Source: JABFXC01 sp045804265
GTDB taxonomy: Bacteria; Gemmatimonadota; Gemmatimonadetes; Gemmatimonadales; Gemmatimonadaceae
Direction of reading: 5' to 3'
NCBI GenBank assembly: GCA_045804265.1
Contig: JBJMNK010000158.1
Coordinates: 1 to 56,866, forward strand
Length of the DNA stretch: 56,866 bases
A program made the position numbers and the translations under genes. The notes beneath the pieces are model-generated. The model saw nothing but the letters and a program-made list of their open reading frames with translations, had not been told where the DNA came from and ran no database searches. Shown here in pieces: positions 1 to 7,301 of the stretch (position 1 is its first letter; each line of letters starts with the position of its first letter).

Positions 1-217
1 ACAAAATATCCAAACACGACGCAATAACCAACTCCACGGTCGCCGCGAACGGGGTCGACTTCTTCGAGCCCTTGAACTGAGCCTTGCCGGACGATCCCCA
101 GGCCACCGCATTCCCGCGGGGGTCGGTGATCGTGATGATCGTATTGTTGAACGTCGCGTTGACGTGGGCGATGCCCTCCGCCTCGATGACGCGCTTGGTC
201 TTCTTCGCAGTCGCCAT
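1..217 (-). CDS. rpsK: 30S ribosomal protein S11 (N-terminal part, cut by window edge)
   Basis: S11 is a platform protein of the small ribosomal subunit. The visible 72 codons start at ATG 217 and carry family hallmarks: HVNATFNNTI near residue 18, the TITDPRGNAV stretch, and FKGSKKSTPFAAT at 48-60. After residue 62 (bases 1-34) the reading frame stays open, but the residues no longer resemble S11 and the DNA turns AT-rich, so the window edge may be a contig end with bad sequence. The gene lies 4 bases downstream of rpsM in the usual rpmJ-rpsM-rpsK order. Confidence 0.93.
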   Translation of the reverse strand, partial: MATAKKTKRVIEAEGIAHVNATFNNTIITITDPRGNAVAWGSSGKAQFKGSKKSTPFAATVELVIASCLDIL

Positions 218-221
218 ACGC

Positions 222-599
222 CTACTTGGTTACCTTCTTCTTGCCGGCAATCGCGCGGCGCGGTCCCTTCTTGGTGCGGGCGTTCGTGTGCGTCCGCTGG
301 CCACGGACCGGGAGACCCCGGCGGTGACGGATGCCACGATACGACCCGATGTCCATCAGTCGCTTGATGTTCATCGCGATCTCGGTGCGAAGCGCACCCT
401 CGACGCGAACATCACGCTCGATGGCCTGACGGAGTTTGTTGACGTCGGCCTCGCTCAGGTCACGGATGCGCTGCGTCGCGTTCACCCCGGTCTTCTCGAG
501 GATCTGCTGCGCGGTCGTCCGGCCGATGCCGAAGATGTACGTGAGGCCGATCTCAACCTTCTTGTCGCGAGGGAGATCGACGCCGGCAATACGAGCCAT
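222..599 (-). CDS. rpsM: 30S ribosomal protein S13
   Basis: S13 sits in the head of the small subunit and contacts tRNA and S19. The 125-residue product has normal length, the N-terminal MARIAGVDLP start, the helix-two-turn-helix core (YIFGIGRTTAQQIL) and the basic C-terminal tail with RGLPVRGQRTHTNARTKKG. It lies between rpmJ and rpsK in the conserved alpha-operon order, with only 2-4 bases separating the genes, so the three are co-transcribed on the minus strand. Confidence 0.98.
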   Translation of the reverse strand: MARIAGVDLPRDKKVEIGLTYIFGIGRTTAQQILEKTGVNATQRIRDLSEADVNKLRQAIERDVRVEGALRTEIAMNIKRLMDIGSYRGIRHRRGLPVRGQRTHTNARTKKGPRRAIAGKKKVTK

Positions 600-601
600 G
601 G

Positions 602-718
602 TTAGCCCTGACGCTGCTTATGCTTTGGATTGCGCTTGCAGATGATGCGAGTCACGCCGTCGCGCTTCACGACTTTGCAGTGCTCACAGATCGGCTTGAC
701 GCTGCTGCGAACTTTCAC
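602..718 (-). CDS. rpmJ: 50S ribosomal protein L36
   Basis: A 38-codon gene starting with GTG at 718, with a GGAG ribosome site just upstream. The product reads KVRSSVKPICEHC, then KVVKRDGVTRIIC, then KRNPKHKQRQG. It has the zinc-binding pattern C11, C14, C27 and H33, so it is the zinc-containing (C+) form of L36. Stop TAA at 604-602 is 2 bases before the rpsM start. Length and position between the upstream alpha-operon genes and rpsM are typical. Confidence 0.96.
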   Translation of the reverse strand: MKVRSSVKPICEHCKVVKRDGVTRIICKRNPKHKQRQG

Positions 719-834
719 GGGAGCTCCGAGTCCAGAATCTGTCCACTTCACGGGCAGACTCGAATTCTAATGAGCTCGGCCAGAGCACGCAAGTCTGCGA
801 GACAGCAGATGATAAGGCGACTCGCCGCCGGCCA

Positions 835-1554
835 TCATCGCCCCGCGCCGACCTCCAGTGCATCGTTGACCGCGGCCATCGCGGCGACCGGATCGGCCGC
901 GCCGGTCACCGCGCGGCCGAGCACCAGGTATCGCGCCCCGGCCTGGGCTGCATCGGCCGGCGTCGAGATCCGCATCTGGTCATGGCTCGCGCCGCCGGGT
1001 AACCGGATCCCCGGCACGAGCAGGGCGAGCGCGGGAAAGGCAGCGTGCACCGGACCTGCCTCGTGGCCGCTGCAGACGATGCCGTGCGCGCCTGAGCCTT
1101 CGGCCACCCTCGCCAGTCGCAGGACCTCGTGCTCGATGATGACCGCCTCCCGTCCCCAGGCCGCGCCGAGCGTCGCGGCATCGAGCGAAGTGAGCACGGT
1201 TACCGCCAGCACTCCACACGCCGCGCCCGCTCCTTCCACCGCCGCTCGCACCATCTCGCCGCCGCCGCTGGCGTGAACGGTGAGCAACCGCGCGCCAACC
1301 GATGCGGCCGCGCGCGCGGACTCGCGAACGGTGTTCGGGATGTCGTGAAACTTGAGGTCGAGGAACACGTCGCCCCCGGCGGCGCGCACCGACCTGACCA
1401 CGTCCGGGCCTTCGCGCGTGAACAGCTCGCTGCCGATCTTGTAGAACCGACAGGCACTGCCTAACCGTTCGACGAGCGCGAGCGCGTCGCGCGCCGACGG
1501 CACGTCGAGGGCGACGATCGGCGTCGCGGTCAATGGCGTTCGCGGTTCGGTCAC
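835..1554 (-). CDS. pyrF: orotidine 5'-phosphate decarboxylase
   Basis: Converts orotidine monophosphate to UMP, the last step of de novo pyrimidine synthesis. The product shows the ALDVPSA start strand, substrate lysine region FYKIGSELF, the catalytic signature DLKFHDIPNT, and the phosphate-binding C-terminal part with VPGIRLPGG and YLVLGRAVTGAADP. The GTG at 1554 overlaps the pyrD stop as GTGA, the coupling style used throughout this window; a GTG at 1563 is the alternative start. Length (239-242 residues) fits the bacterial short form. Confidence 0.95.
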   Translation of the reverse strand: MTEPRTPLTATPIVALDVPSARDALALVERLGSACRFYKIGSELFTREGPDVVRSVRAAGGDVFLDLKFHDIPNTVRESARAAASVGARLLTVHASGGGEMVRAAVEGAGAACGVLAVTVLTSLDAATLGAAWGREAVIIEHEVLRLARVAEGSGAHGIVCSGHEAGPVHAAFPALALLVPGIRLPGGASHDQMRISTPADAAQAGARYLVLGRAVTGAADPVAAMAAVNDALEVGAGR

Positions 1555-2558
1555 GCCGGCCACTCGAGCGTACCGACGAGCTGCCTGACGGTGACGCGCC
1601 GCCGTTCACACCAGCGTTCGAGATCGGCGACGATCCGCTCGGGAAGGCGCGGCTCACGCATCGCCGCGGTGCCGATCGCGACCAGCGTCGCGCCGGCGAG
1701 GATGTACTGCAGCGCATCGGTGGCCGACGTGACACCGCCGACGCCGATGATGGGCACGCCGGGGAGCGCGCGGCTGACTTTCCACGTCGCGAGCACTCCC
1801 ACCGGAAGAATCGCCGCGCCACTGACGCCGCCGGTGCCGAAGCCGAGCGCCGGGCGCCGTTGCTCGACGTCGATGACGAGTCCGGGCACGGTGTTGACCA
1901 GAGTGAGTCCATCGGCGCCGGCGTCGACGGCGGTGCTCGCTGCACCGGCGATGTCGGCAAGTGTCGGCGACAGCTTCACGAACAGCGGCCGGCTGGTCAC
2001 CGCGCGGGCGCCGGCGACGACTGCCCGCAACGTCGCCGGATCGGCACCGAATTCCATCCCGCCGGCACGAACGTTAGGGCAGCTGACGTTCAGCTCGTAC
2101 GCATCAGCGGCGCTGCGCGAAGTCCCGGCGCGTATCGCGGACTCCTCGAGTCCCGCGACCACCGCCGCGAAATCCTCGACCGTGCTGCCGACGACGTTGA
2201 CGATCACGCGCGTGCTCGCCGAGGCCAGATGCTCGAGCAGCCACGGAAGCTGCTCGCTTCGAACCGACTCGAGGCCGGGGTTGGCGAGTCCGATCGCGTT
2301 GATCATCCCTCCCGCGAACTCGGCGACGCGTGGTGACGGCGCGCCCGCGCGCGGCGCGACGCTGACTGCTTTAGTGACGATCCCTCCGAGCTTCGCGAGC
2401 GACACGACCCCCGCGAGCTCGCGACCGTAGCCCGCGGTGCCGGCAGCGAGGAGGATGGGATTGGCGAAGGCGATTCCCGCCGCCTCGACGGCGAGCGGAC
2501 CGTCAGCCGCGGGGCGTCCGCGGGCGGCCGGTATACTCGGCGACGTGGATGTGGTCAG
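1551..2558 (-). CDS. pyrD: dihydroorotate dehydrogenase, class 1 (1B-like) catalytic subunit
   Basis: Oxidises dihydroorotate to orotate with FMN. The family signature YELNVSCPNVRAGG carries the Cys base of class 1 enzymes (class 2 has Ser); the following GMEFG-type context resembles class 1B, which normally pairs with the PyrK electron-transfer subunit. No pyrK is visible here. FMN-binding VNTVPGL and GVGGVTSATDALQYILAGA are present. No ATG, GTG or TTG lies in a sensible place: CTG at 2558 overlaps the upstream stop as CTGA and gives 335 residues of normal length. The next in-frame ATG, at 2792, would overlap the upstream gene by more than 200 bases. The function is firm; the start is inferred. 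Confidence 0.9.
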   Translation of the reverse strand: MTTSTSPSIPAARGRPAADGPLAVEAAGIAFANPILLAAGTAGYGRELAGVVSLAKLGGIVTKAVSVAPRAGAPSPRVAEFAGGMINAIGLANPGLESVRSEQLPWLLEHLASASTRVIVNVVGSTVEDFAAVVAGLEESAIRAGTSRSAADAYELNVSCPNVRAGGMEFGADPATLRAVVAGARAVTSRPLFVKLSPTLADIAGAASTAVDAGADGLTLVNTVPGLVIDVEQRRPALGFGTGGVSGAAILPVGVLATWKVSRALPGVPIIGVGGVTSATDALQYILAGATLVAIGTAAMREPRLPERIVADLERWCERRRVTVRQLVGTLEWPA

Positions 2559-3916
2559 GGCGATGGTTCCGGTTTCGTGGCGTGATTGGCGCGTGCAGCA
2601 ACGCTGTCGGTGAAGATGACGATCGCGTGATCCCACGCCCGGCGCAACAGGGTATCCGCGGCGACCGCCAGCGTATCCGTGGAAGGCTTCCCGTCGAGCG
2701 CGGCCAAGTATGGCGAGTTCGGCCAACGAGCGTGGGCGGCGGCGACCCAGCGCTGCGCCGAGTCGGGCGTCATAGCCGCGGCGGCAAGCCACCCCTTCGC
2801 GGCCAGTGGAGAAGCGATCGGCAGCGACATGAAGAGCGTACGCGCCGCACGCCGCGCGAGAAGGCTGTCGCGCAGCACTTCAGCGGCGAGGAATCGTCCG
2901 GCACCGGTCGCGGTGTCCTCGACCACCAGCACGCGCGCGAGCAATGCACCGTATGCATACCGTCCACTGCCTAACGCTTCACGCCTGGCGACCCGATCGA
3001 TCTCCTCGAGTGAGGGAAGCTCGCGCAACGCGACGCCGAGCATCGCGTCGCGAGCGCGCGCGACGAGTACGGTGTCGCTGCTCAGCTTTGGAACCGGTGC
3101 CAGCAGCGCGCGCGCCTCGAGTCCGCGGCCGGCATCGATCAGCCGGTCGGCGATGGTGACCGCGGCGGCGGCGCGGAGCTCGGCCGGTCCGCGCGACTGC
3201 GCGGCGAGCGTCGCGATGCGAAAGGCAGTCGCCGTGTCGCCTCGGAGCCAGAGATCCTCGAGCAGCGGAATCAGCGGCGGACGCAGGTCGCGATCGGCGA
3301 TGCGCCTCACGAGCAGCGACTCGGACCGGGCGATCTCGCCGCGGTCGGCGGCGTCGCGCGCGAGCGTCCACTCCGCGGCGCCGCTGTCGGTGCGGGCGAG
3401 CACGCGCGCGGCGCCGGTCGCGTTGCCCTGCGCGAGCATCGCGCGCGCTGTCCACCGGGCGGCGAGCGTCGCGACGTCGTGGTCACGCGACTGCTGGAGC
3501 GGCTCGAGCTGCATGAGCGATTCGGAGTAGCGCGCCTGTCGCAACAGGCACCAGCCGGCGGCCAGCGACGCGCGATCGCGTGCGACCGGATCGCGCAGCT
3601 TCGCGCGCGCGGCGTCGAGGCGAGTGAGGGCGCGGCCGCAGTCACCGCTGAACGCGAGCGCGCGACCGGCGAGCGTCAGCGCCTCCGGCGTCCATCGGCT
3701 GGTCGGGTTGCGCGCGAGGACGGTCTCGGCGGCGGCGGCGGCGAGGGCGAAGCTGCGGATGGCGGCCGAGTCGTCGCCATCGAGGAGCGCGCGATTCCCT
3801 TCCCCGTCCGCGTGGCGCGCGTTCCACACGCTGTTGTACGTGCAGGCAGCGACGAGCGCGAGCAGCGCGAGCACCATCAGGCGGCGCGCGCCCGACGACG
3901 GTCGCGCGCGCATCAT
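2555..3916 (-). CDS. TPR-like lipoprotein
   Basis: A 453-residue predicted outer-surface or periplasmic lipoprotein. The N-terminus has basic residues, a hydrophobic stretch (LMVLALLALVAAC) and a lipobox Cys at about residue 25. The rest is almost wholly alpha-helical, Ala/Arg/Leu rich, with repeated 30-40 residue units such as PEALTLAGRALAFSGDCGRA that resemble tetratricopeptide repeats. Start ATG 3916 shares one base with the stop of the amidase gene (TGATG), and its own stop overlaps the pyrD start. A role as a protein-protein scaffold in the envelope is plausible but not shown; I recognise no named family. Confidence 0.75.
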   Translation of the reverse strand: MMRARPSSGARRLMVLALLALVAACTYNSVWNARHADGEGNRALLDGDDSAAIRSFALAAAAAETVLARNPTSRWTPEALTLAGRALAFSGDCGRALTRLDAARAKLRDPVARDRASLAAGWCLLRQARYSESLMQLEPLQQSRDHDVATLAARWTARAMLAQGNATGAARVLARTDSGAAEWTLARDAADRGEIARSESLLVRRIADRDLRPPLIPLLEDLWLRGDTATAFRIATLAAQSRGPAELRAAAAVTIADRLIDAGRGLEARALLAPVPKLSSDTVLVARARDAMLGVALRELPSLEEIDRVARREALGSGRYAYGALLARVLVVEDTATGAGRFLAAEVLRDSLLARRAARTLFMSLPIASPLAAKGWLAAAAMTPDSAQRWVAAAHARWPNSPYLAALDGKPSTDTLAVAADTLLRRAWDHAIVIFTDSVAARANHATKPEPSP

Positions 3917-5115
3917 CAGCGAAGGCGCGGCGCGACGCGCCGCTCGTAGCGCTTCACGTAATTCATCGTCGCATCGGCGATCGAACCGGCGATGCGCGCC
4001 TGCCAGAGAGGACTCGTCAGGATCGCGGCATCCTTGGGATTCGTGCCGAAGCCGATTTCCACCAGCACGGCGGGCATGAACGAGTTACGGAGAACGGAGA
4101 AGTTGGCCTGCTTGACTCCGCGATCTGTCGCGGGATGGACCTGGCCGAGCGCCTGCTGAATGCTCCCGGCGAGGTCGCTCGACTCGCGCAGGTGCTCGTT
4201 CTGCGCCATGTCGTTCATGATGAACGCGAGCGGATCGCCCTTCGGCGCGTGGACGCCGGTCTCGAACTTCACCGCTTCGTTCTCCATCCGCTCGACGCGC
4301 TTCGCATCCTCCGTCTTTGCCTCGGCGAGGAAATATGTCTCGAAGCCTCGCGATGCAGCGGGGTCCTTCCAGTTCGGGTTCGCCGCGTTGACGTGAACGG
4401 AGATGAAGAGATCCGCGTGCGCGGCGTTGGCGATGCGGCCGCGATCGGACAGTGCGATGAGCGTGTCAGTGGTACGCGTCATCAGCACGTCGTACCCGCG
4501 CGCGCGCAGCGCCGCCGCGAGCTGATTGGCGACGGCGAGCGTCACCGTCTTCTCGACGACTTTCGGCCCGCGGCCGATCGGCCCGGTCATCCCGTTGTCG
4601 GGCCCACCATGTCCGGCATCGACGACGACGAGTCGCCGGCGCTTCGTCGGACGCGTGCCGGACGCCGGAGGCGGCGGGGCGCGCGTGTGCAGTGTATCGA
4701 ACACGGGCGGGCGCACGAGCGTCGTGTCGCTCACCCGCAGCTCGTCGCGCACGGTGTCGTACACGAAGGCGCGGGACAGCCGCGGCAGCACGTCGCTGAG
4801 CAGCTGGAGCGGTACGATCAGCCGCCCATCGACGAGCGACGGGGCGCTGGCCAGCGGGAAGACGGCGTCGCCGGAACGGACGAACGGCACATGCTCGGCG
4901 ACATCGAGCTCCGTGCCACCGATCGTGAGCAGGTGGTGGCCGTTAGGCAGGTCGCGGATCGTCGCGCCGAGCGCGGGGCCGAGCAGGTCGGCGCGCACGC
5001 CCGGGCCGGCGGCATTTGCCACGACCGGAACGTTGACGATGCGCGCTCCGGCGCGGACGATGAGTTGCGCGGGCGCGGCGAGCTGGCAGGCGACGAGCAG
5101 CGCCGCGAGCATCAA
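3916..5115 (-). CDS. N-acetylmuramoyl-L-alanine amidase (Amidase_3)
   Basis: Cleaves the bond between N-acetylmuramic acid and the peptide stem of peptidoglycan. The catalytic domain fills the C-terminal half: VVDAGHGGPDNG near residue 168 (first zinc ligand), the EKTVTL glutamate, ISVHVNAA (second His) and VEIGFGTNP (catalytic Glu). The N-terminal half is a beta-rich AMIN-like or unknown region after a hydrophobic export signal (MLAALLVACQLAAPAQ); the Cys in it could make a lipoprotein. The start is TTG 5115 or ATG 5112, 37 bases after smpB. It probably acts in cell separation or wall turnover. Confidence 0.9.
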   Translation of the reverse strand: MMLAALLVACQLAAPAQLIVRAGARIVNVPVVANAAGPGVRADLLGPALGATIRDLPNGHHLLTIGGTELDVAEHVPFVRSGDAVFPLASAPSLVDGRLIVPLQLLSDVLPRLSRAFVYDTVRDELRVSDTTLVRPPVFDTLHTRAPPPPASGTRPTKRRRLVVVDAGHGGPDNGMTGPIGRGPKVVEKTVTLAVANQLAAALRARGYDVLMTRTTDTLIALSDRGRIANAAHADLFISVHVNAANPNWKDPAASRGFETYFLAEAKTEDAKRVERMENEAVKFETGVHAPKGDPLAFIMNDMAQNEHLRESSDLAGSIQQALGQVHPATDRGVKQANFSVLRNSFMPAVLVEIGFGTNPKDAAILTSPLWQARIAGSIADATMNYVKRYERRVAPRLR

Positions 5116-5152
5116 CTGGGGCGAGGGGACGCGCGGCGTCGGCGCACGATGG

Positions 5153-5626
5153 TCATCGGCGACGCGACACGGCGCGGGCGATCTCGCGGTTCGCGTCGCG
5201 CTCGCGCTCGGTGTCGCGCTTGTCGTGCTGCTGCTTACCCTTGCCGAGCGCCATCGTGACCTTGGCGATGCCGTGCTTGAAGTAGAGGTCGAGCGGAATC
5301 AGCGTGAGTCCCTGGCGCTCGACTGCGCCGATGAGGCGGCGCAGCTCCTTGCGATGGAGGAGCAGCTTGCGCGTGCGTTCCGGCTCGTGGTTGAACTGGT
5401 GTCCCTGCGTGTACGGCGAGATGTGCAGGTTGAGGAGCCAGAGCTCGCCGTCCTTGATGATGCCGTACGCGTCGGTGATCGTCGCCTTGCCGTTGCGAAG
5501 CGACTTCACCTCGGTGCCGGTCAACACGATGCCCGCCTCCCACGTCTCCAGAATGTGGTAGTCGTAGCGAGCGCGTTTGTTCCTCGCGATCGGCTCGATC
5601 GCGTCGTTGTCGGCGGGCTTCGGCAT
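5153..5626 (-). CDS. smpB: SsrA-binding protein SmpB
   Basis: Binds tmRNA and brings it to stalled ribosomes for trans-translation. The 157-residue product has the full OB-fold signature: RARYDYHILETWEAGIVLTG, EVKSLRNGKATITDAYG, ELWLLNLHISPYTQG and LIPLDLYFKHG, followed by the lysine/arginine-rich tail that enters the ribosomal A site. The start ATG 5626 is unambiguous from family length. It is first in a minus-strand run with the amidase, the TPR lipoprotein and pyrDF. Confidence 0.97.
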   Translation of the reverse strand: MPKPADNDAIEPIARNKRARYDYHILETWEAGIVLTGTEVKSLRNGKATITDAYGIIKDGELWLLNLHISPYTQGHQFNHEPERTRKLLLHRKELRRLIGAVERQGLTLIPLDLYFKHGIAKVTMALGKGKQQHDKRDTERERDANREIARAVSRRR

Positions 5627-5776
5627 GATGGGAGGGACATGGGCATGCCGCGTGGCGAGGAGCGGCGGCCGGCCCGCAAGTTAGGCGGGGCTCACGGCGC
5701 GAGCAACGGAGCGAGTCGCTCGCGGGTTGCGCTGCGCGTCGCATCGCGTGTTCGCCGTGCGCGTTTGCGTCGCGCG

Positions 5777-5805
5777 TTGACGCTCGCGCAGCCCGCGGGT
5801 ATATT
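5777..5805 (+). promoter_or_regulatory. sigma-70-type promoter of tRNA-Leu
   Basis: TTGACG (5777-5782) and TATATT (5800-5805) are separated by exactly 17 bases, and the tRNA begins 10 bases after the -10 box. The same TATATT -10 box is seen upstream of the Fe-S carrier gene at 29671. Confidence 0.75.
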
Positions 5806-5814
5806 CGAAGACTC

Positions 5815-5898
5815 GCCGAAGTGGTGGAACTGGTAGACGCGCTGCGTTCAGGGCGCAGTGGGCTAACGCCCGTGGGGGTTCGAGTCCCCCCTTCGGCA
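5815..5898 (+). tRNA. tRNA-Leu (anticodon CAG)
   Basis: A complete class II tRNA: acceptor GCCGAAG pairs with CTTCGGC at 5891-5897, with discriminator A at 5898. The D arm has GTGGAACTGGTAGAC, the anticodon stem CTGCG/CGCAG encloses loop TTCAGGG (anticodon CAG, reading CUG), there is a long variable arm, and the T loop is GGTTCGAGTCC. The 3' CCA is not encoded. CUG is expected to be the main leucine codon in a genome this GC-rich. Confidence 0.97.
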
Positions 5899-5910
5899 CT
5901 GAGCAGCAGC

Positions 5911-6010
5911 ATCACCTATGAGCCGTGAGCGATTAGCCGTGAGCTGAGGCGACGAGTAAGTGGGCTGTGCGCGATCGGCGGTAAGCGATAAGCTGAAAGC
6001 AGTAAGCGAA
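5911..6010. repeat. mosaic of diverged 7-bp repeats, left arm
   Basis: Directly after the tRNA the DNA reads as consecutive heptamers: AGCCGTG AGCGATT AGCCGTG AGCTGAG around 5911-5945, then GGTAAGC GATAAGC TGAAAGC AGTAAGC GAACGGC around 5981-6014. The nnnAAGC units are the reverse complement of the GCTTACn units at 6106-6140, so the two arms flank the terminator hairpin in inverted orientation. No open reading frame here is credible. Confidence 0.6.
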
Positions 6011-6047
6011 CGGCGGCGAAGCACGATGCTTCGCCGCCGTTTTTTTT
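6011..6047 (+). terminator. Rho-independent terminator of tRNA-Leu
   Basis: A perfect stem GGCGGCGAAGCA / TGCTTCGCCGCC with a three-base loop is followed by eight T residues on the plus strand, about 115 bases after the tRNA. Confidence 0.9.
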
Positions 6048-6060
6048 CGCGGTTCGCGTG

Positions 6061-6140
6061 TCCGCAGTCCGCAGTCCGCAGTCCGCAGTCCGCAGTCCGC
6101 GTGTCGCTTACCGCTTACTGCTTACTGCTTACTGCTTACT
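6061..6140. repeat. two back-to-back tandem 7-bp arrays
   Basis: Five complete copies of TCCGCAG occupy 6061-6095 (a sixth is partial). They are followed by five copies of GCTTACY at 6106-6140. The units are exact apart from one C/T change. The second array is complementary to AAGC-type units upstream of the terminator. This is not a CRISPR array: there are no spacers and the unit is only 7 bases. Confidence 0.9.
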
Positions 6141-6174
6141 GCGGGCTGCCTGCGCGGCGATCAGCGGAGCGCCG

Positions 6175-6723
6175 TCAGGCGATGCGCGAGGGCGCGATGT
6201 CCTCGGGGAGTGCCGGCGTGCCGAAGCGCTCGCGCAGCGCGACATTCGCGGCCGCGAGCGCATCCTGGGCGATCGTGCCGGCGCGCAGCGCGATCGGGTC
6301 GGTCGCGGCGGTGGGGCGCCCGAGAAAAGTGAGCAGGACGAGACCGAGGCGCGGGATCAGCGGCGTGGTCTCACGAGTCGTGAGCACGCTGCGATAGGCG
6401 GCGAGCCGTTCATTGAACTGTCGCCGGGCGACACCGGCGCGATCGTGCGCGACGGCCGAATCGGCGTCGAAGGCGCGGGCGATCGCGCGCGCAACGGCGG
6501 CCGGCGTCCGGTCGTCGAGCGAATCACGCTCGGCGGCGAGCAGTATCGCCGCGCGTTGCAGGTAGCGAAGCTCCCAGCGCGCGTGATCGATGTCCCCAGC
6601 CGGCTCGAGCGACGTGATCCACTCGACGTCGGCAGCGTTAGGCTCGGACCAGAGCGCGCGAACGTAGCCGGCGGCATCGCGCCGAAGCCGCCACGCCGCG
6701 ATCGGCTCGATCCGGAAGCGCAT
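6175..6723 (-). CDS. hypothetical protein
   Basis: A 182-residue soluble protein of unknown function, starting at ATG 6723 (MRFRIEPIAAWRL). The open frame extends further upstream, but that part overlaps the Rrf2 gene and does not look like protein. Mostly helical, Arg/Ala rich, with no export signal, membrane segment or motif I recognise. It sits 13 bases downstream of the Rrf2 regulator on the same strand and is probably co-transcribed with it. Confidence 0.6.
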   Translation of the reverse strand: MRFRIEPIAAWRLRRDAAGYVRALWSEPNAADVEWITSLEPAGDIDHARWELRYLQRAAILLAAERDSLDDRTPAAVARAIARAFDADSAVAHDRAGVARRQFNERLAAYRSVLTTRETTPLIPRLGLVLLTFLGRPTAATDPIALRAGTIAQDALAAANVALRERFGTPALPEDIAPSRIA

Positions 6724-6736
6724 GATGCCCGAAGGG

Positions 6737-7261
6737 TCAGGCCTGCAGGACAGGCAACGCGCGGTCGCTGCGGCCGTCGGGGATATCGTCGGCGGGCGGC
6801 ACATGGGTCGAGAGCGTCGCGTGCATGCCTAACCGTTCACGCACGACACTCTCCTCGGAGAGCAGGTCAGCGAGGTGGACGCTCTCGAGGACGTCGTCGA
6901 TCCGCTGCTGCAGCATCATCCACACGGGGCGGATGCTGCATCCCTCGGCCGCGGAGCAGCGCGCGGTCTCGACCGGATGGCTGACGCAGTGGAGATCGAA
7001 CGTCGTCAGCTCGGACGCCGCGATGACGGCGCGAACCGAGATCTGCTCGGCCGGGAGCGCGAGCGAGTAGCCGCCGTGCGCACCGCGCGTGCTGCGAACG
7101 ATCCCGGCGCGGCGCATCCTGAGGAGGATCTGCTCGACGTAGTCGGCGGGCAGACGCTCGTGGGCCGCGACCTGACGGCCGGTGATCGGGCCGGCACTCG
7201 CGCGCCGCGCGAGATGGAGCGCGCAGATCAATCCGTATTCGGCCCAGGTCGTGATACGCAC
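6737..7261 (-). CDS. Rrf2-family transcriptional regulator
   Basis: A winged-helix DNA-binding regulator. The N-terminal part RITTWAEYGLICALHLARR, the recognition-helix region (YVEQILLRMRRAGIVRSTRG) and the wing GAHGGYSLA are typical of Rrf2 proteins. Three cysteines follow (HCVSHPVETARCSAAEGC), spaced C-x9-C-x5-C. That is close to, but not the same as, the Fe-S ligand patterns of IscR and NsrR, so an Fe-S or redox sensor is possible. I prefer GTG 7261, where homology begins, over ATG 7342, which overlaps the aspA 3' end. The target genes are unknown. Confidence 0.85.
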   Translation of the reverse strand: MRITTWAEYGLICALHLARRASAGPITGRQVAAHERLPADYVEQILLRMRRAGIVRSTRGAHGGYSLALPAEQISVRAVIAASELTTFDLHCVSHPVETARCSAAEGCSIRPVWMMLQQRIDDVLESVHLADLLSEESVVRERLGMHATLSTHVPPADDIPDGRSDRALPVLQA

Positions 7262-7301
7262 GTCTTGAGGATAGAGGGGGTGGACGGGAGGGACAAGGGG
7301 A

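Noticed and set aside
2559..2792. ATG 2792 as pyrD start
   Set aside because: It would overlap the TPR lipoprotein by about 240 bases, and the extra residues are an Arg-rich shadow of that gene.
6061..6140. CRISPR array
   Set aside because: Units are 7 bases, directly adjacent, with no spacers and no cas genes nearby.
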